From the NCBI GenBank assembly GCA_050260095.1, contig JBLNBQ010000165.1, forward strand, positions 1 through 11,952: 11,952 bases of DNA, written 5' to 3'. The notes beneath the pieces were generated by a model. The model was given only the letters and a program-made list of their open reading frames with translations. It did not search any database and was not told the origin of the DNA. The position numbers and the translations under genes were made by a program. Position 1 is the stretch's first letter, and each line of letters begins with the position of its first letter. This DNA is from JBLNBQ01 sp050260095. GTDB taxonomy: Bacteria > Bacillota > UBA5301 > DYFA01. This document shows, piece by piece, positions 1 through 5,815 of this stretch.

Positions 1-243
1 CAGGACCGGATCGCCGTCGACCCGGACCTCCCCGGTGGTGGGCCGAAGCAGGCCCGCCACCAGGGAGAGCAGCGAACTCTTGCCGCACCCGGATGGTCCC
101 ACGATGCTAACGAACTCGAAAGGCGCAACCGTCAGGTTGATGTCGCGGAGGGCCGCAGTCTCCCCGTTTCGCTGTTGGTAGGTCAGGCTTACGTTCTCCA
201 GTTCGAGCCGGGCGGTCGCGCCGCCGTTCGCCTCAGACGCCAT
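1..243 (-). CDS. ABC transporter ATP-binding protein, nitrate/sulfonate/taurine type (N-terminal part, runs off left edge)
   Basis: Only the first 81 residues are in the window; the rest lies beyond base 1. The visible part is a typical ABC ATPase N-terminus: a strand ending LELENVSLTY, an 'ALRDINLTV' segment, and Walker A GPSGCGKSS at about residues 51-59, followed by 'LLSLVAGLLRPTTGEV'. The Q-loop, signature and Walker B lie outside. The ATG at 243 has a purine-rich site (AGGTGAGGGTG) about 8 nt upstream. It begins 18 nt after the stop of the substrate-binding protein gene, so the two are co-transcribed. The fully active importer would also need a permease, presumably further left. By gene order and N-terminus this is the SsuB/TauB/NrtD-like class that powers uptake of sulfonates, nitrate, or pyrimidine precursors. 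The substrate cannot be told from the sequence. Confidence 0.93.
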   Translation of the reverse strand, partial: MASEANGGATARLELENVSLTYQQRNGETAALRDINLTVAPFEFVSIVGPSGCGKSSLLSLVAGLLRPTTGEVRVDGDPVL

Positions 244-261
244 CCCGGTTTCACCCTCACC

Positions 262-1266
262 TTATGGGTTCTTGATCGTCGCGACGGCCTTCTCCGCGAA
301 CTCGTTGTTCACCATCTTCTCGAACGGCACCCGCTTGGTCAACTCGCCGCCGAGCGCCACCAGGTCCTGCAACCGGGTGAAGCTCTCCTCGGTCACCACC
401 GGGGTCTTCTGCCAGCCGTTGATCTTTATGTAGCGCTTGACGCACTGGACCAGCACATCCTTGTCGACGTCGGCGAAGTACTTGGCGATGGCGGCCGCGA
501 TCTCTTCCGGGGTGTGCCGCTGCGTCCAGAGCATGCCGCGGTAGATGGCGTTGGTGAACTTCTGGACTATGTCGGGATGCTGTTTCATGTACTCTTTCCG
601 GACGTGGAAACCGGTGTAAGCCGTGGGCCCGACCGCCTCGCCGATGGAGGCGACCACGTGACCGAAGCCCTCCTTCTCCGCCATGGAAGCCTGCGGCTCG
701 AAGAGGGCCGCGTAGTCGGCCATCCCCGAGGTGAAGGCACCGGCCAGCGCCGTGTAGGTGATGTTGGTGATCAGCTTGACATCCTTCTTGATGTCGAGGC
801 CGGCGTTGCGGATCGCCGCCTCGTCGCAGAGTTCGGGCATGCTGCCGGGGCGCATCCCGATGATGGTCTTGCCCTTCAGGTTGCTCCACTTGAAGTCGTG
901 CTCGGGCTTCTTCGCCACCAGGAACTGGCCGTCCTTGGAGGTGAGTTCGGCGAAGAGCACCAGGTAGTCGGCGGCGCCCTGGTTGTAGATGTAGACCGCC
1001 GCCTCGGGGCCCATGAAGTTGAAGTCCACCTGGCCGGAGAAGAGCGCCGCCGCGCATTTGTCGCCGCCCCACGCCGTGGTGAACTCGACCTCCAGCCCTT
1101 CCTTCTCGAACATCCCCTGCCCCAGGGCCACGTACATGGGCACGTAGAACACCGACCGCACCGTCTCAGAGAGCTTGATCTTGGTGAGCGGCGCCGCCGC
1201 CCCCCCGGCAGCCGCGCTCGCCACGAGCAGCGCTGCGAGCACCGCCACCCAAACCGCCCGACGCAC
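262..1266 (-). CDS. ABC transporter substrate-binding protein, NMT1/THI5/SsuA family
   Basis: A 334-residue exported binding protein that delivers a small solute to a membrane importer. Residues 1-26 are a Sec signal peptide: Arg-Arg, a hydrophobic Ala/Leu/Val core, then GGAAA before PLTK. No lipobox cysteine is present, which is unusual for a monoderm, where such proteins are normally lipoproteins. The mature protein shows the NMT1/SsuA fold pattern: 'FYVPMYVALGQGMFEKEGLEVEF' near 40-62, GGDKCAAALFSGQVDF at 68-82 with its family-typical Cys71, a 'LKGKTIIGMRPGS' hinge at about 130-142, and 'GMADYAALFEP' in lobe two. The start is GTG at 1266, with AGAGGGGTG upstream. The ATPase gene follows 18 nt after its stop. 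Candidate ligands are alkylsulfonates, taurine, nitrate or pyrimidine (HMP) precursors. No thiamine riboswitch precedes it, which argues mildly against ThiY. Confidence 0.9.
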   Translation of the reverse strand: MRRAVWVAVLAALLVASAAAGGAAAPLTKIKLSETVRSVFYVPMYVALGQGMFEKEGLEVEFTTAWGGDKCAAALFSGQVDFNFMGPEAAVYIYNQGAADYLVLFAELTSKDGQFLVAKKPEHDFKWSNLKGKTIIGMRPGSMPELCDEAAIRNAGLDIKKDVKLITNITYTALAGAFTSGMADYAALFEPQASMAEKEGFGHVVASIGEAVGPTAYTGFHVRKEYMKQHPDIVQKFTNAIYRGMLWTQRHTPEEIAAAIAKYFADVDKDVLVQCVKRYIKINGWQKTPVVTEESFTRLQDLVALGGELTKRVPFEKMVNNEFAEKAVATIKNP

Positions 1267-1297
1267 CTTGCCAACACCCCTCTCGGCATGATTCGGC

Positions 1298-1313
1298 CCC
1301 GCCCCCGGGCGGG
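1298..1313 (-). other. GC-only hairpin upstream of the substrate-binding protein gene
   Basis: A perfect 6-bp stem (CCCGCC/GGCGGG) with a 4-nt loop lies in the 69-nt gap before the GTG start at 1266. No T-tract follows on either strand, so it is not a standard intrinsic terminator. It could protect the mRNA 5' end, or mark an RNA boundary between the 110-residue gene and the transporter genes. Such a short GC stem could also arise by chance at this base composition. Confidence 0.3.
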
Positions 1314-1327
1314 AAACCTAGGTTACC
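1312..1327. promoter_or_regulatory. Near-perfect palindrome, possible operator for the ABC transporter genes
   Basis: The 16 bases GGAAACCTAGGTTACC form an inverted repeat with one mismatched symmetric pair. The inner ten (AACCTAGGTT, 1315-1324) are a perfect palindrome. It sits just past the stop of the preceding gene and about 45 nt before the GTG of the binding-protein gene, downstream of a candidate extended -10 at 1379-1387. Its position suits a repressor roadblock. The regulator is unknown, and it is a single copy in the window. Confidence 0.35.
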
Positions 1328-1335
1328 TTATGCCT

Positions 1336-1668
1336 TCAAGGGGACTTTGGTATCTGTCCATCTCTCAGGTACGCAGCGATTATACCAGCGGAAAAGGCAC
1401 CTTCCCGGACAAGGTGCCCGTCGATGAGCACCAGCGGCAAGCGGACCCCTGCCTCGGCCAGCCTGGCCTTCGCCTCCGGATAGGCCTCCACTTCGGGTGC
1501 GGTGGCCGCCAGACCGCGCACCGTGACCTCGCCCGGATAGAGCTGCGCCAGGATGAGGCGCAACCGTGCCACCGCATTGGCCTGGAAGGCCCGCCATTCC
1601 TCGTCGCCGCCCGTCCCTGGACCCACGTCCGGTCCGGGAACCCCGATGAGCGCCACTTCATGAGCCAC
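1336..1668 (-). CDS. Conserved-looking small protein, cysteine-free thioredoxin-like fold (function unknown)
   Basis: 110 residues, not recognised with certainty. The layout resembles a thioredoxin/YuzD-like fold: a first strand 'HEVALIGVP', a glycine/proline loop 'GPDVGPGTGGDEEW' where redox relatives carry the CxxC, a helix (residues 25-43), a second strand 'EVTVRGL', then 'LPLVLIDGHLVREG' (77-90) with a proline where thioredoxins keep the cis-Pro, and a final helix. The protein has no cysteine at all, so it cannot be a dithiol oxidoreductase as read. It may be a structural or binding derivative. The start is GTG at 1668 with GGGAGGCGAGG upstream. The ATG at 1661 is in another frame. It lies 57 nt after recD2 with no clear terminator between, so it may be the tail of the scfB-recD2 transcript. 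Confidence 0.65.
   Translation of the reverse strand: MAHEVALIGVPGPDVGPGTGGDEEWRAFQANAVARLRLILAQLYPGEVTVRGLAATAPEVEAYPEAKARLAEAGVRLPLVLIDGHLVREGAFSAGIIAAYLRDGQIPKSP
1379..1387 (-). promoter_or_regulatory. Candidate extended -10 promoter (TGGTATAAT) for the ABC transporter genes
   Basis: On the minus strand TGGTATAAT gives a consensus -10 hexamer with the TGn extension. It is embedded in codons 95-97 of the preceding gene, including an ATA codon that stands out in this GC-rich sequence. No good -35 lies 16-18 nt upstream, but extended -10 promoters can work without one. Transcription would start near 1372, giving a leader of about 105 nt to the GTG at 1266 that contains the palindrome at 1312-1327. 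This is prediction only. Confidence 0.4.
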
Positions 1669-1725
1669 GGTCCTCGCCTCCCTGTCCAGAGATATGAAGA
1701 CAGGGCGGCAGCGGTTACCAGGCGC

Positions 1726-4002
1726 CTACTGCCAGTTCAGGGAGAAGAGACCTTCGCCCGGTTCGGCGGAGGGCTCCGTGACGCCCAGCTTGAGCCGGTG
1801 GATGAGGCGGGAGTGGCGCCGTTCCAGGCGGTTGTTGCGCACGGCCATCGCGATGGCCTTGGCGTTTCCGACGAGCACCACGAGGCGCTTGGCCCGGGTC
1901 ACGGCGGTGTAGAGCAGGTTGCGCTGGAGCATCAGGTAGTGTTGGGTGAAGAGCGGCAGGACGATCGCCGGGTACTCGCTCCCCTGCGCCTTGTGGACGG
2001 TAATCGCGTAGGACAGGACCAGTTCGTCGAGGTCGGGGCGGTCGTAGGGCACTTCGCCCTCCGCGAGGCCGGGGAAGTCCACCAGGAGCATCCCTTCTTC
2101 GGGGTCGACCTCCCTCAGGCGGCCGATGTCCCCGTTGAAGACGCCCTTCTGGTAGTTGTTGCGGATCTGCATCACCTTGTCGCCCGCCCGGAAGACGGTC
2201 TCTGCACCGGTCTGAAGCTCCGCCCGCCCGGCGGCCGCCGGGTTGAGCGCCTCCTGAAGCAGGCGGTTCAAGTTCTCAACGCCGCAGGCCCCCCGCCGCA
2301 TGGGCGCCAGCACCTGCAGGTCGTTCAAGGGATCGAGGCCGTAGCGCCGGGGCAGAAGCTGTGTGACCAACTCCACCACTTTGGCGGCGCCCTCTTCCGG
2401 CTCCGCCACGGGCACGTGGAGGAACTCCGGGTCGTCGGGCGGGAGCGACGGGTAGCGGCCGGCGTTGATCCGGTGAGCGTTGGCGATGATGCTGCTCTGC
2501 GCCGCTTGGCGGAAAACCTCGGTCAGGCGCACGGTCGGGACGGTTCCAGAATCGATGAGGTCGCGCAGGACGTTGCCCGGGCCCACCGCCGGCAGCTGGT
2601 CGACGTCGCCGACCAGTACCAGACGGGTGCCGGGACGCAAGGCCTTGAGCAGTTGGAAAGTCAGGGTAAGGTCGAGCATGGACGCCTCGTCGACCACCAC
2701 CGCGCCGGCTTCGAGGGGACGTTCCTCGTTGCGCTGGAACCGCATGCCCTGTCCTTCGGCGTAGGTGTACTCCAAGAGGCGATGGACCGTCCGGGCCTCC
2801 TGGCCGGCCGCCTCGGCCAGGCGTTTGGCGGCCCGCCCGGTCGGTGCCGCCAGGGCCACGGAGATGCCGGAGGCCAGGTAGAGCCGGAGCAACTGTTTAA
2901 GGATCGTGGTCTTGCCGGTGCCGGGGCCGCCGGTGACCACCAGCACCCCGGCGTGACAGGCCGCCTCGAGTGCGGCGCGCTGCGCTTGCGCAAGCTCCAG
3001 CCCTTCGCCCGCCCCCGCCTGCGCCAACTGCCCCGGGGTGACGGGGAGCGGCGCGAGCGGGAGCCGGGCGAGGGTGAGCAGGCGGCGGGCGACCTCCCGC
3101 TCGGCCCGGTGGAGCGGCGTGAAGTAGATGGCTTCCGGAGCGACTTCCCCGGGCGGCCACCCCTCGCCCCCGTCGGAATCCTCCGCGGCGTCGCGCAGCG
3201 ACTCCCGCACGATGACCCCGCGCTCGGCGGCGGCCGCTACCCCAGCGAGCACCTGCTCCCCGTCCACTTCGAGCAGGGTCATGGCCGCCCGCCCCAGTTC
3301 GTGCAACGGCGCGTAGACGTGGCCCTCGCCGGCGAACTGCCGGAGAAGGTGAACCAGGCCCGACTGGACCCGGGCCAGGGAGTCCTTGGGCAGGCCGAGG
3401 GCGCGGGCGATGCGGTCGGCGGTCTTGAAGCCGACGCCGAACACCTCGTCCGCCAAACGGTACGGGTTCTCCCGGATGAGCCCGATCGCGTCGGCGCCGT
3501 ACGCACGATAGATCCGGGCGGCGGTCCCCGGCCCGACCCCGTGCCCCTGGAGGAACACCATGACCTCCCGAATGCCCTTCTGCCCGGAGAAGGCCTGCTT
3601 GATGGCCTCGGCCTTGGCCCGTCCGATGCCGGCGACCTCGGTGAGGCGTTCGGGCGCTTCCTCCATCACCCTCAAGGTGTCGAGGCCGAAATGGTCGACC
3701 AGGCGCTGGGCGGTGGAGGGGCCGATGCCCCGGATCACCCCGCTGGCCAGGTACTTTTCGATCCCGGCGAGCGTGGACGGGCGGAGCAGTTCATAGTAGG
3801 TGGCGTGAAATTGGCGCCCGTAGGCAGGGTGAATCACCCAGTCGCCGGTGAAAGCCACATTCTCTCCGGCCTGGGGCGGCGGGAAGTTTCCCACCACCGT
3901 GGCAAGGCCGCCGCCTTCCAGTTTCACCCGGAGAACCGTGTAGTTGGTCTGCGGGTTGTGGAAGATTTGGCGCTCGACCGTCCCGGAGAGCGTGCCGGGC
4001 AT
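1726..4002 (-). CDS. recD2: RecD2-type ATP-dependent 5'-3' DNA helicase (YrrC family)
   Basis: A 758-residue superfamily 1B helicase, the RecD-like form found in bacteria without a RecBCD complex and implicated in replication-fork and DNA-repair work. An N-terminal OB-like strand region (residues 3-70, 'SGTVERQIFHNPQTNYTVLR') is followed by tandem helix-hairpin-helix segments (about 86-200: VIRGIGPSTAQRLV, VAGIGRAKAEAI, GVGFKTADRIA). The motor follows: Walker A GGPGTGKTT at 358-366, APTGRAAKR at 386-394, Walker B VVVDEAS at 435-441, GDVDQLPAVGPG at 465-476, and the C-terminal motifs SYAITVHKAQGSE (664-676) and LLYTAVTRAKRL (696-707). Every motif looks intact and the length is normal. I chose the ATG at 4002 because family members begin just before '(L)SGTVER'. 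A GTG at 4059 would add 19 Arg/Gly/Pro residues and overlap scfB. The gene begins 8 nt after scfB ends and has only a weak Shine-Dalgarno site, suggesting coupled translation. Confidence 0.95.
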   Translation of the reverse strand: MPGTLSGTVERQIFHNPQTNYTVLRVKLEGGGLATVVGNFPPPQAGENVAFTGDWVIHPAYGRQFHATYYELLRPSTLAGIEKYLASGVIRGIGPSTAQRLVDHFGLDTLRVMEEAPERLTEVAGIGRAKAEAIKQAFSGQKGIREVMVFLQGHGVGPGTAARIYRAYGADAIGLIRENPYRLADEVFGVGFKTADRIARALGLPKDSLARVQSGLVHLLRQFAGEGHVYAPLHELGRAAMTLLEVDGEQVLAGVAAAAERGVIVRESLRDAAEDSDGGEGWPPGEVAPEAIYFTPLHRAEREVARRLLTLARLPLAPLPVTPGQLAQAGAGEGLELAQAQRAALEAACHAGVLVVTGGPGTGKTTILKQLLRLYLASGISVALAAPTGRAAKRLAEAAGQEARTVHRLLEYTYAEGQGMRFQRNEERPLEAGAVVVDEASMLDLTLTFQLLKALRPGTRLVLVGDVDQLPAVGPGNVLRDLIDSGTVPTVRLTEVFRQAAQSSIIANAHRINAGRYPSLPPDDPEFLHVPVAEPEEGAAKVVELVTQLLPRRYGLDPLNDLQVLAPMRRGACGVENLNRLLQEALNPAAAGRAELQTGAETVFRAGDKVMQIRNNYQKGVFNGDIGRLREVDPEEGMLLVDFPGLAEGEVPYDRPDLDELVLSYAITVHKAQGSEYPAIVLPLFTQHYLMLQRNLLYTAVTRAKRLVVLVGNAKAIAMAVRNNRLERRHSRLIHRLKLGVTEPSAEPGEGLFSLNWQ

Positions 4003-4010
4003 GGCCGGGC

Positions 4011-5387
4011 TCAGCCCGCGGCGTCCAGGGCCAGCTCCCCCTGGACGGCCAGGGCGCACTCGATCCGTTTCTTCTGCAGGGCACAGCCCAGCGCGTAGGG
4101 TTCATACAGGTTGCCGCTGAACAGGTGAGCGTTGGCCTGGCAGCCGCCGCTGCAGTGGAAGCGGGCCCAGCACCGCCGGCACGCAGGCTTCGCCAGGACG
4201 TTGGCCTGCCGAAACTCCGCCGCCCGCGCCTGGTCGATCTGTCCTGTGAAGACGTCGCCCAGCTTGAACCCTTCCCGCCCCACGAACTGGTGGCACGGGT
4301 AGAGGTCGCCCGACGGTGTCACCGCAAGGTACTCGTAGCCCGCGCCGCACCCCGTGAGCCGACGCGGTAGGCAGGGGGCATCGAAGAGCGCGAGGTTGAA
4401 GTGGTAGAAGGTGAAGGGGCGGCCGGCCCGGTGTTCGGCGAGGTAGAGCGCGGCCAGCTTGTCGTACTCGGCCAGGAGCGCCGGCAGGTCCTCCTCCTGC
4501 AAGGCCCAGGGACCCTCCGCCGCCACCACGGGTTCCAGGGAGAGGCTCCGGAAACCGGCTTGCAGCAGGTACTCCACGTCGGCGCAGAAATCGAGATTGT
4601 GGTGGGTGAACGTCCCCCGCAGGTAGTAGTTGGTGCCCCCCCGGCGCTCCACGAAGGACCGGCAGTTGGCCAGCACCGCCGCGTGCGAGCCGGCGCCGCC
4701 CGGACGCCTGCGCAGCCGGTCGTGCACCTCGGGGCGGCCGTCGAGCGAGAGCACCACGTTGAAGTCGGAGGCGGCCAGGTAGTCCAGGGCCTCCCCCGTC
4801 AGGGCCAGGGCGTTGGTGGTCAGGGTGAAGGTGACCTCCTTGCCCGCCGCAGCCGCCCGGGTCCGGGCATAATCCGCCAGTTCCCTCACCACGCCGAGGT
4901 TCAGGAGCGGCTCGCCGCCGAAGAAGTCCACCGCCAGCTTGCGCCGGCGGCCGCTGCCGGAGATGAGCAGGTCGAGCGCCCGGCGCCCCACCTCGGCCGG
5001 CATGAGGCCCCGCTCCCCGCCGAACCCGCCTTCCTGGGCGAAGCAGTAGGCGCACCGGAGGTTGCAGTCATGGGCCAAGTGCAGGCAGAGGGCCTTCAGA
5101 GCGGGCGGGGCCGCCGGCGAGTCGGGCAGCGGCGGCATGGCCGAGAAGAGCGTCCCCTGCCGGACCAGCTCCGCCAGTTCGGCGAAGGTCTCCCGTTCCT
5201 CGGCGCCGAGGCCGGCAGGCTCAGCGCCCACCAGCGGCCGGGAGAGCGCCTGCCGGACTTCCTCCCGCTGGAGCAGGGCGAAGGCGACCGCATCGAGCGC
5301 GTGCAGCGCCCCGCTGTTCACGTCGAGGGCGAACCGCCGGTCGTTGACGCTGAAAGTATGCACAAGGGGATCGAGTGGGGGTAGCAT
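4011..5387 (-). CDS. scfB: SCIFF peptide maturase, radical SAM/SPASM thioether synthase
   Basis: A 458-residue cytosolic radical SAM enzyme that should join Cys sulfur to Thr carbon in the neighbouring SCIFF peptide (ranthipeptide class). Residues 9-40 ('VHTFSVNDRRFALDVNSGALHALD') are the peptide-binding (RRE-like) N-terminus typical of SCIFF maturases. The radical SAM cluster motif is C108-x3-C112-x2-C115 (CNLRCAYC), with GGEP at 157-160. The C-terminal SPASM domain offers C339, C347, C365, C403, C406, C412, C416 and C435 (with C444 nearby), enough for two auxiliary 4Fe-4S clusters; see GxGYEYLAVTPSGDLYPC and CRRCWARFHCSGGC. The ATG at 5387 has GGAGG 7 nt upstream. It follows scfA by 76 nt, separated by a terminator-like hairpin. 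The identification rests on both the protein pattern and the adjacent peptide gene. Confidence 0.96.
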   Translation of the reverse strand: MLPPLDPLVHTFSVNDRRFALDVNSGALHALDAVAFALLQREEVRQALSRPLVGAEPAGLGAEERETFAELAELVRQGTLFSAMPPLPDSPAAPPALKALCLHLAHDCNLRCAYCFAQEGGFGGERGLMPAEVGRRALDLLISGSGRRRKLAVDFFGGEPLLNLGVVRELADYARTRAAAAGKEVTFTLTTNALALTGEALDYLAASDFNVVLSLDGRPEVHDRLRRRPGGAGSHAAVLANCRSFVERRGGTNYYLRGTFTHHNLDFCADVEYLLQAGFRSLSLEPVVAAEGPWALQEEDLPALLAEYDKLAALYLAEHRAGRPFTFYHFNLALFDAPCLPRRLTGCGAGYEYLAVTPSGDLYPCHQFVGREGFKLGDVFTGQIDQARAAEFRQANVLAKPACRRCWARFHCSGGCQANAHLFSGNLYEPYALGCALQKKRIECALAVQGELALDAAG

Positions 5388-5400
5388 GTCCAGTCCTCCG

Positions 5401-5438
5401 ATAAGAAAACGGGGCCTGACTTAGGCCGTCAAGCCCCG
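5401..5438 (-). terminator. Intrinsic terminator/attenuator between scfA and scfB
   Basis: On the minus strand an 11-bp stem (CGGGGCTTGAC with GTCAGGCCCCG, one G-T wobble) closes a 7-nt loop and is followed at once by TTTTCTTAT. That is a classic Rho-independent terminator placed directly after the SCIFF peptide gene and before the maturase Shine-Dalgarno site. Leaky termination here would give a short, abundant peptide mRNA and a rarer full-length mRNA that makes the enzyme. Confidence 0.85.
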
Positions 5439-5463
5439 GATGAGGTGGATTCGCACGAAAGCC

Positions 5464-5601
5464 CTACTTCTGCTCGCAGGCCTGGTTCCCGACGGTGCAG
5501 GAAGTCTTGCAGGCAGACTGGCAGGAGGTCTGGCACTCGCCGCAGCCGCTGGTGGACTTGGGCGCCTGGCCGGTGGTGATCGTCTTCACGTGCTTCATCA
5601 T
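5464..5601 (-). CDS. scfA: SCIFF peptide precursor (ranthipeptide), six cysteines in 45 residues
   Basis: A 45-residue peptide read from ATG 5601 to TAG 5464. The leader starts MMKHVKTITT. The core CGECQTSCQSACKTSCT spans residues 20-36. Cysteines are at 20, 23, 27, 31, 35 and 42: exactly six in forty-five, matching the SCIFF definition, and the core is nearly the family consensus. In the characterised homologue CteA a thioether joins a Cys to a Thr five residues later; the equivalent pair here is C31 and T36. Further Cys/Thr pairs could be bridged by ScfB. AAGGAGG lies 5 nt before the first ATG and 8 nt before the second (5598), so the peptide may be 45 or 44 residues. The gene lies between two terminator hairpins, just downstream of a tRNA-Ala gene. 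Physiological role is unsettled; signalling has been proposed for ranthipeptides. Confidence 0.96.
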   Translation of the reverse strand: MMKHVKTITTGQAPKSTSGCGECQTSCQSACKTSCTVGNQACEQK

Positions 5602-5619
5602 GATGCCCTCCTTGGTGCG

Positions 5620-5651
5620 AAAAGGCCCGCAGGGCTTATGAACAGCCCTGC
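5620..5651 (-). terminator. Intrinsic terminator after tRNA-Ala, upstream of scfA
   Basis: A perfect 8-bp stem GCAGGGCT/AGCCCTGC with a 7-nt loop is followed by GGGCC and TTTT on the minus strand. It would end the tRNA transcript 14 nt past the CCA end. No convincing separate promoter lies between it and scfA, so readthrough may be what supplies the peptide mRNA. Confidence 0.75.
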
Positions 5652-5664
5652 GAGCTCAATAATC

Positions 5665-5740
5665 TGGTGGACCTGAGGGGATTCGAACCCCTGACCTCTG
5701 CGATGCGAACGCAGCGCTCTCCCAACTGAGCCACAGGCCC
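5665..5740 (-). tRNA. tRNA-Ala, anticodon CGC (decodes GCG)
   Basis: A complete 76-nt cloverleaf on the minus strand. The acceptor arm GGGCCTG pairs with CAGGTCC and contains the G3-U70 wobble that marks alanine tRNAs. The D arm is GCTC/GAGC, the anticodon arm CTGCG-TTCGCAT-CGCAG places CGC at 34-36, and the T arm is AGGGG-TTCGAAT-CCCCT. Discriminator A73 is followed by an encoded CCA. A GCG-reading isoacceptor fits a GC-rich genome. Its own promoter lies at 5758-5786 and a terminator follows at 5620-5651. Confidence 0.98.
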
Positions 5741-5757
5741 GAAATCGAACACCTCCT

Positions 5758-5786
5758 ATTCTAAAGCCAAACCGCCCGCCCGTCAA
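5758..5786 (-). promoter_or_regulatory. Sigma-70/SigA-type promoter for tRNA-Ala (and possibly scfA)
   Basis: Minus strand: -35 TTGACG (5786-5781), a 17-nt spacer, then -10 TAGAAT (5763-5758). Each hexamer has five of six consensus bases and the spacing is ideal. Start of transcription is expected near 5751, about 11 nt before the mature tRNA 5' end at 5740. It is the best promoter in the window and the only clear one upstream of scfA-scfB-recD2. Confidence 0.85.
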
Positions 5787-5815
5787 GCCCTGTTAGCAGA
5801 CCTGCCACGGGGGCT

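Noticed and set aside
1330..1376. CTGAGAGATG segment resembling part of a thiamine (THI-box) riboswitch before an NMT1/THI5-type gene
   Set aside because: It is the coding end of the 110-residue gene, and the rest of the THI-box core (the GAACCTGAT and GCGnAGGGA parts) is absent.
4003..4059. N-terminal extension of RecD2 from a GTG at 4059
   Set aside because: The added 19 residues are Arg/Gly/Pro-rich, overlap scfB, and RecD2 homologues begin at about the ATG at 4002.
175..4098. Open frame of about 1,300 codons on the plus strand, opposite four minus-strand genes
   Set aside because: It is antisense to well-supported genes (binding protein, recD2, scfB), has a low-complexity Arg/Gly/Pro/His composition with no recognisable motif, and is the expected by-product of GC-rich third codon positions.
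4401..5384. Long plus-strand frame opposite scfB
   Set aside because: Same antisense artefact; the minus strand carries an intact radical SAM/SPASM motif set.
5741..5815. Possible terminator for the ThDP enzyme gene (AGCCC ... GGGCT)
   Set aside because: The stem is only 5 bp around a 21-nt loop without a T-tract, and it overlaps the tRNA promoter.
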